Source: Christiangramia sediminis (GTDB lineage Bacteria; Bacteroidota; Bacteroidia; Flavobacteriales; Flavobacteriaceae). From it: DNA of 64,000 nt. The notes under the pieces are model-generated. The model searched no databases, had not been told where the DNA came from, and worked only from the letters and a program-made list of their open reading frames with translations. Positions within the stretch are counted from its first letter, which is position 1; each line of letters opens with the position of its first letter. The stretch is taken from NCBI RefSeq assembly GCF_020552705.1, contig NZ_JAJBZG010000005.1:1-64000 (forward strand). Reading direction: 5' to 3'. The translations under genes were made by a program, and so were the position numbers. Shown piece by piece: positions 50,055 through 59,417 of this stretch.

Positions 50055-52208
50055 TTAGTTTTTTACTTTCTTTTTAGAATTAGTATCGGCCAGTTTATTT
50101 CTGGTGATATTGTTCATTTTCATATCTGAAAGTACATTGATAGCTTCCTCAATATAAACATCTTTGCTAAGACTTTCATGCCATCTTTCTCTCTTCTCCT
50201 TTAATATAGTATCTGTAGTGAAAAGATCTTCTTCATACGGAAGAGAGTTGTAAGTAAGATTGGTTTTATAATCTTTAATGGCATCAAATTGTTTTGCCAT
50301 ATCCTTATCTTTTTCTGCTTCCTCGGCATATTCCTCATAATTTAAAGGATAGCTTCTATCTTCACTCTGAGTTTTTACCCATTTGGCATTTTCTTCAATA
50401 AGCTTAAGTTGATTATTGGTATCCATTCTTTTTTTACTAGCCTCAATCGCTTCATCATAACCCACATATCCATTCCAAATATCAAAATCTGCTGCATCTA
50501 TCTTATCCCATGGCAGTGGATTTTCCTGGTCTTTCTCTCCAATATCTACAAAACTATACCTGTCTGGCACCACTACGTCACTCTTAACACCTTCCAGCTG
50601 AGTTGAACCTCCATTTACGCGGTAGAACTTCTGAGTGGTGATCTTAAGAGCTCCCATGTCTCCCATGTCGTTATTTCTAAGCCATCTGTTAAGATCTATT
50701 ACGTTCTGCACAGTACCTTTTCCATAGGTTTGTTTGCTTCCTATGATAATGGCTCTTTTATAATCCTGCATTGCGGCGGCTAAAATTTCTGAAGCAGAAG
50801 CAGATAATTCGTTTACAAGAATTACCAGCGGCCCATCCCATAACACCTGTGGATCTTCATCCTTTAAGACCTCTTTACGGGCTCCATTTGATTTTACCTG
50901 AACAATAGGTCCTTCTTCAATGAACATTCCGGCGATATCCACTACTGTTTTCAGGGAACCACCACCGTTATTTCTCAGGTCCAGAACAAGACCTTCCATT
51001 CCTTCTTTTTTCAATTTGATAATATCTTCTTTAATATCTGAAGCAGCATTTCTCTTGTTGTAATCTTCCATATCAAAATAGAATTTTGGAAGATTTATTA
51101 CCCCAAATTTTCGGTCATCTTTCTTAACCATAGAAGTTTTTGCATAAGTTTCTTCAATTTCGATTATATCCCGAACTAGAGTAACTTCTTCAATATTCCC
51201 CATTACTTTTTTACGAACAGTAAGGTAAACCTTGGTATCTTTTGGACCTTTAATTAGGTCTACCGCATCGTCAAGTCTCATCCCTACAATGCTTACCGCT
51301 TCTTTCTCGTCTTCCTGCCTAACTTTAAGGATAACATCTCCTTCTGAGATCTCATCACTTCTCCATGCAGGTCCACCAGAAATAACTTCAGTAATGGTAA
51401 TATTATCGCTATCCTTGATTAAACGTGCGCCTATCCCTTCAAGCTTTCCAGACATGGCGATATCGAACCTATCTTTATCCTGAGGTGCGAAATAAAATGT
51501 GTGAGGATCAAATTCCTCAACTACCGCGTTGATATATACTGAAAAATAATCTTCTCTCTGAAGATCATCGGTAAAGTCATAATACCTGTCTATATTGGAA
51601 AGCGTTGTTTCTCTGGCTTCTTTTTCAAGTGCAACGTCTGTCTTCATTTCATAAGACGCATCATCCTCTTTTTTACTTTTTTCATCCTGTTTAAGATCGT
51701 GATAAGTAATTAAAGTATTGAACTTCAATTGTTCTTTCCACCTCTTCCTCATCTCTTCTTTTGAAGAAGCGTAATCTAAACTATCGTAGGAGGTATTGAT
51801 TTTTTCATTTTCTGAAAAATCAAAAGGTTTTGAAAGGATCTCTTTGTAAAGTGATCTTGTTTCTTCCATTCTATCGCCTAAACGGGCATAAGTAAGATTG
51901 AAGAAATCTATATTCTTGTTTTTGATCTGATCATCAATCTTTTGTTTGAAGGCATCAAATTCTTCAATATCCTTCTGATAGAAAAATCGCTTGGAAGGAT
52001 CCAGACCTTCAAGATAATCTTCATAGACATTTGCTGAAAAACTGTCATTTATATCTTTCGCTTCATAATGCCCTTGATTAAGAACATATGTAATTAAGTC
52101 TATAAGCAGTTTATCTTTATTGGGGTCTTCAAACTTCTTGGTAGTAAAACTACAGGAAGCGGCAGCCATTAAAAGTACGACTGCTATAATTTTAAAATTC
52201 CTTTTCAT
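50055..52208 (-). CDS. prc: C-terminal processing (tail-specific) protease, S41A
   Basis: 717 aa from the ATG at 52208, which opens the lipoprotein signal 'MKRNFKIIAVVLLMAAASC'; an in-frame ATG seven codons earlier (52229) is less likely. An N-terminal helical domain, a PDZ domain (about 250-335, 'GIGARLIKDSDNITITEVISGGPAW'), the S41 protease domain with 'LVLDLRNNGGGSLKTVVDIAG', catalytic Ser near 471 in 'ELSASASEILAAAMQD' and Lys near 497 in 'TYGKGTVQ', then a DUF3340-type helical tail. It degrades or trims periplasmic proteins with unstructured C-termini and affects wall hydrolases in other bacteria. Monocistronic, divergent from surE. Confidence 0.95.
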   Translation of the reverse strand: MKRNFKIIAVVLLMAAASCSFTTKKFEDPNKDKLLIDLITYVLNQGHYEAKDINDSFSANVYEDYLEGLDPSKRFFYQKDIEEFDAFKQKIDDQIKNKNIDFFNLTYARLGDRMEETRSLYKEILSKPFDFSENEKINTSYDSLDYASSKEEMRKRWKEQLKFNTLITYHDLKQDEKSKKEDDASYEMKTDVALEKEARETTLSNIDRYYDFTDDLQREDYFSVYINAVVEEFDPHTFYFAPQDKDRFDIAMSGKLEGIGARLIKDSDNITITEVISGGPAWRSDEISEGDVILKVRQEDEKEAVSIVGMRLDDAVDLIKGPKDTKVYLTVRKKVMGNIEEVTLVRDIIEIEETYAKTSMVKKDDRKFGVINLPKFYFDMEDYNKRNAASDIKEDIIKLKKEGMEGLVLDLRNNGGGSLKTVVDIAGMFIEEGPIVQVKSNGARKEVLKDEDPQVLWDGPLVILVNELSASASEILAAAMQDYKRAIIIGSKQTYGKGTVQNVIDLNRWLRNNDMGDMGALKITTQKFYRVNGGSTQLEGVKSDVVVPDRYSFVDIGEKDQENPLPWDKIDAADFDIWNGYVGYDEAIEASKKRMDTNNQLKLIEENAKWVKTQSEDRSYPLNYEEYAEEAEKDKDMAKQFDAIKDYKTNLTYNSLPYEEDLFTTDTILKEKRERWHESLSKDVYIEEAINVLSDMKMNNITRNKLADTNSKKKVKN

Positions 52209-52356
52209 AATTCGTTTAAATTTCGTCATCGTGTGGTTACCATAATTATAGTAAAAACTGTGCCAATAAGCTATAACCTACGCACTAATTTGTGAACGCA
52301 CTAATATAAGCTTTCCATATTAAAATTCTTATTTTAGCAAAACCAAATACTTATGC

Positions 52357-53139
52357 ATGAATAAAGAAAAACCATTGATACTGGTGACCAATGATGATGG
52401 CATTACGGCTCCCGGAATAAGGACCCTGGTAGAAGTAATGAAAGAACTCGGAGACGTAATTGTAGTAGCTCCGGATAGTCCTCAAAGTGGCATGGGACAT
52501 GCTATCACTATAAGTGACACCCTTTTTTGCGAACAGGTTACCATTAAGGAATCTTACAAACATAAGGAATATAGCTGCTCGGGAACTCCAGCGGACTGTG
52601 TAAAAATTGCCACCCAGGAGATTCTTCACAGGAAACCGGACCTTTGTGTTAGCGGTATCAATCATGGCTCAAATTCATCCATAAATGTTATTTATTCAGG
52701 AACGATGAGTGCAGCTGTGGAAGCAGGAATTGAAGGTATTCCGGCAATTGGCTTTTCTCTACTTGATTATTCCTTAAATGCCGATTTTGAACCGACAAGA
52801 AAATTTATTAAAACGATAACAAGGAATGTTTTAAAGAATGGTTTACCCAAAGGAGTGGTTCTAAATGTAAATATCCCGAAACTGAAAGAATCTGACATTA
52901 AAGGCATTAAAGTCTGCAGGCAGGCGAATGCGCATTGGGAAGAGGAATTCGATAAAAGAACAAATCCGCAGGGACGAGAATATTACTGGCTTACCGGGAA
53001 ATTTGTAAATAAAGATGAAGGAGAAGACACAGATGAAAAAGCACTGGAAGAAGGCTATGTTTCTGTAGTTCCAGTTCAATTTGATCTAACCGCTCATCAT
53101 TTTATAAAAGATTTAAGCAGCTGGTCCCTCAATGATTAA
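52357..53139 (+). CDS. surE: 5'/3'-nucleotidase SurE
   Basis: 260 aa. Metal-dependent survival protein E phosphatase on nucleoside monophosphates. Motifs: 'ILVTNDDGITAPGI' (Asp13, Asp14), 'VVAPDSPQSGMGHAIT', 'YSCSGTPADCVKIA', 'LCVSGINHGSNSS' and 'YSGTMSAAVEAGIEGIPAIGFS'. Full length. Its stop overlaps the next gene by 8 bp. A TATTTTAG box near 52330 is a weak -7 candidate. Confidence 0.97.
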   Translation: MNKEKPLILVTNDDGITAPGIRTLVEVMKELGDVIVVAPDSPQSGMGHAITISDTLFCEQVTIKESYKHKEYSCSGTPADCVKIATQEILHRKPDLCVSGINHGSNSSINVIYSGTMSAAVEAGIEGIPAIGFSLLDYSLNADFEPTRKFIKTITRNVLKNGLPKGVVLNVNIPKLKESDIKGIKVCRQANAHWEEEFDKRTNPQGREYYWLTGKFVNKDEGEDTDEKALEEGYVSVVPVQFDLTAHHFIKDLSSWSLND

Positions 53140-53413
53140 ACAAAACGTATTTACAGGATTCTTAACAGGCATCGCGGCGAATATCGCCGGGGTGATGTTG
53201 TATGTTTCCCTGCTTTCCAATGCCGAGTTAGATGCGACCTTAAAGGATGCTGTTGAAAATGATTATTTAGGAAAAATAATAGCTCTTGGCGCTGTTTTAA
53301 ACTTTCTGCCATTCTTTGTTTTTCTAAAAAAGAAACAAAATTATCATGCCCGCGGAGTTTTACTGGCAACTGTAAGCGTTGCAGTGGCTGTAGCAATATT
53401 CAAATTCTTTTAA
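53132..53413 (+). CDS. small three-helix membrane protein of unknown function
   Basis: 93 aa. Hydrophobic segments about 5-27, 47-64 and 74-92, joined by a charged loop ('NAELDATLKDAVENDYLG') and a basic loop ('LKKKQNYHARG'). Overlaps surE by 8 bp and is followed by lpxB after 1 bp, so it is firmly inside the surE-lpxB operon. The place in lipid A genes and the two-sided coupling suggest a membrane role, but I recognise no family. Confidence 0.75.
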   Translation: MIKQNVFTGFLTGIAANIAGVMLYVSLLSNAELDATLKDAVENDYLGKIIALGAVLNFLPFFVFLKKKQNYHARGVLLATVSVAVAVAIFKFF

Positions 53414-53414
53414 A

Positions 53415-54530
53415 ATGAAATATTATATCATTGCAGGTGAAGCTTCGGGTGACCTCCATGCTTCTAATTTGATGAAAGCTTTAAAAGAAACAGATAATGC
53501 TGCAGATTTTCGCTTCTGGGGCGGCGATCTCATGGAAAATCAGGGAGGCACTCTGGTAAAGCACTATAAAGAATTGGCTTTTATGGGCTTTTCTGAAGTG
53601 ATCATGAACCTGAGAACCATCTTCAGAAATATCAAGATCTGTAAAGAAGATATTGAGACCTACGATCCTGATGTGATCATCTTTGTAGATTATCCCGGTT
53701 TCAATATGAGAATTGCCGAATGGGCCAGGAAAAAAGGATATAGAACCACTTATTATATCTCCCCTCAAATCTGGGCCTGGAAAGAGAACAGGATCAAAAA
53801 GATTAAACGTGATGTAGATGAGATGTACGTGATCCTTCCGTTTGAAAAAGATTTTTATACTGAAAAACATGACTTTCCGGTACACTTTGTAGGTCATCCC
53901 CTATTAGATGCAATTGATAACCGTGCACCTGTAGACACTGATTCTTTTAAAAAGAATAATGGCTTAGATCACAGGCCGGTAATTGCTTTACTCCCAGGTA
54001 GCAGAAAACAGGAAATTGAAAAAATGCTTGAGGTAATGCTTAGCGTAACTTCAGAATTTAAAGAGTATCAATTCGTGATCGCCGGAGCTCCCAGTCAGGA
54101 TAAGGAATTTTATAGGAGATTTATTAAAAAATCCAATATCGGTCTTATCATGAATAAGACTTATGATATACTAAGCATCTCTCATGCTGCGTTAGTAACT
54201 TCGGGGACTGCAACTCTGGAAACTGCACTTTTTAAAGTTCCGGAAGTTGTTTGCTATAAGGGAAGTTTTATATCTTATCATATTGCAAAAAGGATCGTAA
54301 ACCTGGATTATATTTCCCTGGTCAATTTAATCATGCACAGAGAGGTGGTGAAGGAATTGATCCAGAATGATTTCAATACGAAAAATTTAAAAATTGAGCT
54401 GAATAAGATTCTTGATGAAACCAATCGCAAAAGAATTTTTGAGGATTATTTTGAACTTGAACAAAAACTTGGCGGTAAAGGGGCTAGTATGAAAACTGCT
54501 AAATTGATCTATAATAATACTAAAGCATAA
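53415..54530 (+). CDS. lpxB: lipid-A-disaccharide synthase
   Basis: 371 aa GT19 glycosyltransferase; joins UDP-2,3-diacylglucosamine and lipid X to make the lipid A disaccharide at the inner membrane. 'YYIIAGEASGDLHASNLMKAL' (2-22), 'FMGFSEVI', 'DVIIFVDYPGFNMRIAEWA', 'YYISPQIWAWKENRI', 'ALLPGSRKQEIEKML' (donor site) and 'LVTSGTATLETALFKVPEVVCYK'. Full length. Starts 1 bp after the small membrane protein and ends directly before the NlpC/P60 gene. Confidence 0.97.
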   Translation: MKYYIIAGEASGDLHASNLMKALKETDNAADFRFWGGDLMENQGGTLVKHYKELAFMGFSEVIMNLRTIFRNIKICKEDIETYDPDVIIFVDYPGFNMRIAEWARKKGYRTTYYISPQIWAWKENRIKKIKRDVDEMYVILPFEKDFYTEKHDFPVHFVGHPLLDAIDNRAPVDTDSFKKNNGLDHRPVIALLPGSRKQEIEKMLEVMLSVTSEFKEYQFVIAGAPSQDKEFYRRFIKKSNIGLIMNKTYDILSISHAALVTSGTATLETALFKVPEVVCYKGSFISYHIAKRIVNLDYISLVNLIMHREVVKELIQNDFNTKNLKIELNKILDETNRKRIFEDYFELEQKLGGKGASMKTAKLIYNNTKA

Positions 54531-55082
54531 ATGAAAAAAGGACTTTTTCTAAAATCTACCATTCTTATTTTTAGCATTTTCCTTTTTGCTTCCTGTGGCT
54601 CTTCGCGATCCAGGGTTGTGACCACCAAACATGAACATAACAGATCAGAAAGAGTCACTCCAGTATACGAGCGAACTCCTGCCGCAGAGCCTGAAGACAA
54701 AAAAGCCTATAAGGTGGTGCGTACTGCTAAAAAGTTTGAAGGTACGCGCTATAAATATGGCGGCACCGATAAAAGGGGAATGGATTGTTCTGGCCTGATC
54801 TATACCTCCTTTCTCCAAGAAGGAGTGTCTCTTCCCAGGACATCAAGAGCGATGTCTTTACAAGGCGAACGTTTGTATCTAAAGGAAGTAAGCGTGGGAG
54901 ATCTTCTTTTCTTCGAAACCAATAAGAATCGCAAAGTAATTAACCATGTAGGCCTGGTGGTAGAGGTAGATGATGATGGGATCTATTTTATTCACTCTTC
55001 CACTTCCAGAGGTGTTATTATTTCCTCATTATCAGAGTCTTATTGGTATAATAATTTTGTGATGGCCAGGCGGGTGATTTGA
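54531..55082 (+). CDS. NlpC/P60-family lipoprotein peptidase
   Basis: 183 aa. Lipobox 'FLFASC' (Cys22), a basic low-complexity linker, then an NlpC/P60 domain from about 65: catalytic Cys86 in 'RGMDCSGLIYTSF', His139 in 'INHVGLVVEV', and His155 in 'YFIHSSTSRGV'. These enzymes cut the D-Glu to diamino-acid bond in wall peptides. It begins at the base after the lpxB stop, so it is in the same operon; comEC follows after 34 bp. Confidence 0.93.
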   Translation: MKKGLFLKSTILIFSIFLFASCGSSRSRVVTTKHEHNRSERVTPVYERTPAAEPEDKKAYKVVRTAKKFEGTRYKYGGTDKRGMDCSGLIYTSFLQEGVSLPRTSRAMSLQGERLYLKEVSVGDLLFFETNKNRKVINHVGLVVEVDDDGIYFIHSSTSRGVIISSLSESYWYNNFVMARRVI

Positions 55083-55116
55083 TTTTTTCATACCTTCAGA
55101 TTGCAAAAAACAATCA

Positions 55117-57162
55117 TTGAAGGACTTTCGGTTTATATTTTTAAGGCTCTCTTTCTATCTTATTTTAGGAATACTCGCGGCATTTAATTTCTCCGTACCT
55201 ACGGAAATCTTAATAATTTCAGGCATACTCATCTTCTGCCTGTTCCTTATTGCCTATTTCAGAGCAAACAGAAATATTTTTCCTGACGCATTATTCGGAA
55301 TAACTGCTTTTCTGCTGATATTTTACCTCGGTTTTTCAGCTACCTATTTTAATATTCCTGAAAACCAGAAAGAGCATTTCATAAATCTGGATAGTAAAGA
55401 ACTTCCGGATCCCATTGTTTCTGCTCGTATTTCTGAAGAACTGAAACCAACCGCTTTTTCTCAAAGATTTGTAATTAATGCAGAAAGGATAATTGGCAGG
55501 AAAGAAAAACTTAAGGTTAAAGGAAAAGTATTACTTAACCTGAGTCCAGATTCTACCCGCACGACAATTTTAAAGCCGGGAATGCAGGTTTTGGTTCCAT
55601 GGTCCCCACAAGAGATCAAAGAACCCTTAAATCCCTTTCAATTTAGCTACAAGGACTACCTGAATGAGTTAAACATCAAAAGACAACTCAATATCCAAAC
55701 GTCAGAACTCGAAATAAGTAATATTGAGCGTCATGATCTTCAATCGAGATCCTGGCAATTACGGGAACAACTTATTTCAGATCTGAAAAAATATGATTTT
55801 GGAGAAAATGAAATAGCAATTTTCCAGGCGCTCATCCTGGGACAAAGAAGGGAAATAAGCAATACTCTTTATAAAAATTATGCCGCAGCAGGAGCGATTC
55901 ATATTCTGGCAATTTCCGGCCTGCACATTGGAATATTGCTAATTATTTTAAATTTTCTCTTCAGAGCTTTAGATAGAATTAAATACGGAAAACTTATCAA
56001 AGCTATTATTCTAATTCTTTTACTGTGGAGTTTTGCAGTTTTAACAGGATTAAGCGCGTCTGTAGTGAGAGCGGTTACGATGTTTTCCTTTATCGCGATC
56101 GGTCTTCAGCTGAAAAGAAAGACCAGTGCCCTCAACAGTTTGTTTCTTTCATTATTTATCCTGCTTTTGATAAATCCCCATTATATTTTCCAGGTGGGCT
56201 TTCAACTGAGTTACCTGGCTGTTTTTAGTATTATCGTATTTCAACCACTCATTTCAGGACTATTCCAATCGAAGATAAAACCTGTAGATTATCTATGGAA
56301 ATTAAGCTCGGTAAGTATAGCCGCTCAGATTGGCGTTATCCCATTAAGCCTTTATTATTTTCATCAGTTCCCGGGTCTTTTTCTGCTCACCAATTTAATT
56401 ATACTTCCTTTTCTAGGTCTCCTCCTGGCCTATGGAATTATCGTAATTCTCCTTGCCGCTATCAATTCGCTGCCTCCTTTTATTGCTGAACTTTTTGATC
56501 TTATTCTGCGATTAATGAACGGATTTATAGAATGGATTGCCGGGGTGGAATCATTTGTTTTTAGCAATATTCATTTAAGTCTTTTTCAAACCCTCTCCCT
56601 GTACCTGATTATTCTGGCCATTTTACTACTTCTTAGAAGTCCCGATTATAAGCGAATCTATTTTTTCCTTATCAGCATCCTGGTTTTTCAGTTATCCACG
56701 TTCTATTTCAGAAAAAATATTCCTGCTTCAGAAGCTATAATTTTTCATAAGTCCAGGCAAACTATTATCGGGGTTAAAAACGATCAAAACCTGAGCCTTT
56801 ATTCTGAAGAAAATTTGGACCCAGATTTCATAGCCGATTATGTAAGAGAAAGAAAGCTTGGCAAAGTAAAAACAAAAAAGATCCCACAAATAATGGATCT
56901 TTCAACGAAACTTAGCCTGATTATAGACACCACAAAAAATTACCAACTGAGTAATTTTAATCCTGAAATTATTATACTTAGAAATTCTCCAAAGATAAAT
57001 CTGGAAAGAATTATAGATCAACTTTCACCGAAAGAGATAGTAGCAGACGGCAGTAATTATAATTATCTGGTAAAGCGTTGGCAGGAAACCGCCGGGAATA
57101 AAAAAATCCCTTTTCACCATACTGGAGAAAAGGGAGCATATTTTATAAAACCTGGTAAATAG
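55117..57162 (+). CDS. comEC: ComEC/Rec2-family DNA-uptake channel protein
   Basis: 681 aa. No ATG is available near the start; TTG at 55117 (giving KDFRFIFLRLSFYLILGIL) is the best start, and the frame stays open upstream into the preceding gene. Two N-terminal TM helices, a soluble OB/DUF4131 region (about 60-190), then the competence domain with 'GQRREISNTLYKNYAAAGAIHILAISGLHIGIL' in several TM helices. The last ~150 residues lack the HxHxDH metallo-beta-lactamase motif found in long ComEC proteins. It passes single-stranded DNA through the inner membrane in transformable bacteria. Confidence 0.88.
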   Translation: MKDFRFIFLRLSFYLILGILAAFNFSVPTEILIISGILIFCLFLIAYFRANRNIFPDALFGITAFLLIFYLGFSATYFNIPENQKEHFINLDSKELPDPIVSARISEELKPTAFSQRFVINAERIIGRKEKLKVKGKVLLNLSPDSTRTTILKPGMQVLVPWSPQEIKEPLNPFQFSYKDYLNELNIKRQLNIQTSELEISNIERHDLQSRSWQLREQLISDLKKYDFGENEIAIFQALILGQRREISNTLYKNYAAAGAIHILAISGLHIGILLIILNFLFRALDRIKYGKLIKAIILILLLWSFAVLTGLSASVVRAVTMFSFIAIGLQLKRKTSALNSLFLSLFILLLINPHYIFQVGFQLSYLAVFSIIVFQPLISGLFQSKIKPVDYLWKLSSVSIAAQIGVIPLSLYYFHQFPGLFLLTNLIILPFLGLLLAYGIIVILLAAINSLPPFIAELFDLILRLMNGFIEWIAGVESFVFSNIHLSLFQTLSLYLIILAILLLLRSPDYKRIYFFLISILVFQLSTFYFRKNIPASEAIIFHKSRQTIIGVKNDQNLSLYSEENLDPDFIADYVRERKLGKVKTKKIPQIMDLSTKLSLIIDTTKNYQLSNFNPEIIILRNSPKINLERIIDQLSPKEIVADGSNYNYLVKRWQETAGNKKIPFHHTGEKGAYFIKPGK

Positions 57163-57164
57163 TC

Positions 57165-57707
57165 CTAACTGGAAAAAGTGCCTTCAAACTCTTCCTGATA
57201 TTTTTTCCATTCTTCGTCTGTTTTTACCTTTTTATAATCATCGGTAGCGAAGATTTTTAGAAAAATTTCCAACTGTTCGGGTTTTAAATATCCTTTCACC
57301 GGAGATAGAAAACCGGCATTTTCATCAAAGAAGACCATAGTGGGATAGGCATTAACCCCCATTGCCAGCGTAAACTGGTGAACCGCATTCCTCCCGCTCT
57401 TATTGGGATCATAATTAGGATTTTTGAAAACCTTGTCTTTAAAGTTGATCACTTCATTGCCTTCCGCATTAAATTTCACCGCGTAGTAATGCTTATTGAC
57501 GTATTCAACCACATCTTTATTGGTGAAAGTATATTTATCAAGCATTTTGCAGGGCCCACACCAGGTGGTATAGGCATCAACAAATATTTTTTTAGGTACT
57601 TTCTTTTGTGCTTCTAAAGCTTCATTCATACTCATCCACTTAATTTCCTGCGCCTGAATGGTGGCAACAGAAATAACTAAAAAGCAAAAAAGGATTAATT
57701 TTTTCAT
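57165..57707 (-). CDS. periplasmic thioredoxin-like protein
   Basis: 180 aa. Signal peptide ending 'TIQAQ'; thioredoxin fold with the active site 'TTWCGPCKMLD' (WCGPC 49-53) and the cis-Pro segment 'GVNAYPTMVFFDENAG'. The insert 'KNPNYDPNKSGRNAVHQF' between is usual for the Thioredoxin_7-like group. It reduces or shuffles disulfides outside the cytosol. Its stop is 2 bp from the comEC stop (convergent), with no hairpin between. Confidence 0.92.
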   Translation of the reverse strand: MKKLILFCFLVISVATIQAQEIKWMSMNEALEAQKKVPKKIFVDAYTTWCGPCKMLDKYTFTNKDVVEYVNKHYYAVKFNAEGNEVINFKDKVFKNPNYDPNKSGRNAVHQFTLAMGVNAYPTMVFFDENAGFLSPVKGYLKPEQLEIFLKIFATDDYKKVKTDEEWKKYQEEFEGTFSS

Positions 57708-57741
57708 AATTTAAATTTAACTAAAAGCCCTTAAAACAAAA

Positions 57742-57768
57742 AGCGTTCCTAAAAGATTTAGGAACGCT
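57742..57768 (-). terminator. terminator of the peptide transporter operon
   Basis: AGCGTTCCTA-aaagatt-TAGGAACGCT, perfect 10-bp stem; on the minus strand it is followed by CTTTTTGTTTT. It lies 22 bp after the POT gene stop. Confidence 0.85.
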
Positions 57769-57790
57769 GTTGAAATTATTTTTTATTCTA

Positions 57791-59401
57791 TTATCGAATC
57801 CCGTGCATTTTCTTGATAAGGAACTTATTGATCAAAATCATGATCAAGCCCATAAAAATAGGAATAAGCGTAAATATTAAAAAGAAAACAGATAGACCAT
57901 AATTCTCAGAAATACTATCAATAGCTCCACCTGTGTAACCTCCAAGAACTCCAGCAATAAAGTTAGCTAAGAACCAAATTCCGAACATTAAACCAACCAA
58001 TTTTGGTGGTGAAAGTTTACTTACATAACTAAGCCCTACCGGAGAAACACATAATTCTCCAACAGTATGGAAAAAGTATGCTACTATAAGGAATATCATG
58101 CTCACAGCAGCAGTTTCAGCTCCATCTGGAATAGACATCGCTCCGTATGCTAATGCCGAAAAGCCAACTCCTAATAATATTAATCCAATACCAAATTTAA
58201 CTGGTCCTGAAGGATTGTATTTACTTTCCCAGATTTTAGAAAATACGGGAGCTAATAATATTATAAATAGAGAGTTTAATACAGAGAACCATGAAGCAGG
58301 AACTTCTGCTGTGTCCGCACTGAATTCTCTATAAAGCATCCATATCACAATACCCCAGATGATCACAAAACTTAAGCCTAAAAAGATGTTAGATTTCGCG
58401 TATCTTCCGAATATTTGACGAAAAAGCATAAGCAAAACATAGGTTATCACCATAAGTGGCACAATGGTTATAACCGTATTTATAATCTTAAATGTAAGCG
58501 CCTGGCTACCGGCCAGATCTCTATCTGTATAATCAGCTGCAAAAATTGTCATAGAACCACCCGCCTGTTCAAATGCCCACCAAAAGAAAATTGTAAAGAA
58601 TGCGAATACTGAAATCACAATAATCCTATCCTTTTTAACTCCCATTGGAGGCTCGGGTTTAGTATCCTCGTTATCATCAACAATTGCATTCCCATGACTA
58701 TCTTCAACCTCACCTTTGATAGTATGGTCGTCTACATAATCATCTGTCTTCTTTTTAGGTTTCAAACCAATTTTACCGAAGATATTTTGTGCAAAATAAA
58801 ATTGCAGCATACCAAAGAACATAAAAATACCAGCAAGGCCGAATCCCCAGTGCCATCCTACATTCTCACCAATATAACCACAAAGCAAAATTCCTAAAAA
58901 TGCTCCGGCATTGATCCCCATATAAAAGATCGTATATCCGGCATCCTTTTCTTTATCGTCAGTTTTGTAGAGCTGTCCTACCATGGACGAAATATTCGGT
59001 TTAAACAAACCGTTACCCAAAATCAAAAGCACAAGCCCCAGGTAGAAAAACATATTTGTAAATCCTTCGAGAGCCATAGAAGCGTGCCCCAGAGTCATTA
59101 TTAATGCTCCAAGAACTACAGCTCTACGGTACCCCAAAAGTTTATCGGCTATTAATCCACCGATAATTGGTGTGATATAAACAAGCCCAATGTACCAACC
59201 ATAAAGTTCGAGGGCGTCCGCTCTAGCCCATTCCCAACCATTGTCCATTATTGAAGAGGTAAGGAAAAGCACCAATAGAGCTCGCATCCCGTAGTAGGAA
59301 AAACGCTCCCACATTTCAGTAAAGAATAATATGAATAAACCTGAAGGATGTCCTAATACAGTCCTTTGATTAAATTCTGACCCTCCGAATTTGAATTCCA
59401 T
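57791..59401 (-). CDS. dtpT: proton-dependent di/tripeptide transporter (POT family)
   Basis: 536 aa MFS-type symporter, about 12-14 TM helices. POT signatures: 'FTEMWERFSYYGMRALLVLFL' (28-48, ExxERFxYYG), 'FYMGINAGAFLGILLCGYIGE' (PTR2 family), and a cytosolic acidic loop in the middle ('DDHTIKGEVEDSHGNAIVDD'). It brings di- and tripeptides into the cytosol. It lies 16 bp downstream of dipeptidyl peptidase IV in one operon, a logical cut-and-import pair. Confidence 0.95.
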   Translation of the reverse strand: MEFKFGGSEFNQRTVLGHPSGLFILFFTEMWERFSYYGMRALLVLFLTSSIMDNGWEWARADALELYGWYIGLVYITPIIGGLIADKLLGYRRAVVLGALIMTLGHASMALEGFTNMFFYLGLVLLILGNGLFKPNISSMVGQLYKTDDKEKDAGYTIFYMGINAGAFLGILLCGYIGENVGWHWGFGLAGIFMFFGMLQFYFAQNIFGKIGLKPKKKTDDYVDDHTIKGEVEDSHGNAIVDDNEDTKPEPPMGVKKDRIIVISVFAFFTIFFWWAFEQAGGSMTIFAADYTDRDLAGSQALTFKIINTVITIVPLMVITYVLLMLFRQIFGRYAKSNIFLGLSFVIIWGIVIWMLYREFSADTAEVPASWFSVLNSLFIILLAPVFSKIWESKYNPSGPVKFGIGLILLGVGFSALAYGAMSIPDGAETAAVSMIFLIVAYFFHTVGELCVSPVGLSYVSKLSPPKLVGLMFGIWFLANFIAGVLGGYTGGAIDSISENYGLSVFFLIFTLIPIFMGLIMILINKFLIKKMHGIR

Positions 59402-59417
59402 GTTTATTTAGTTTTAA

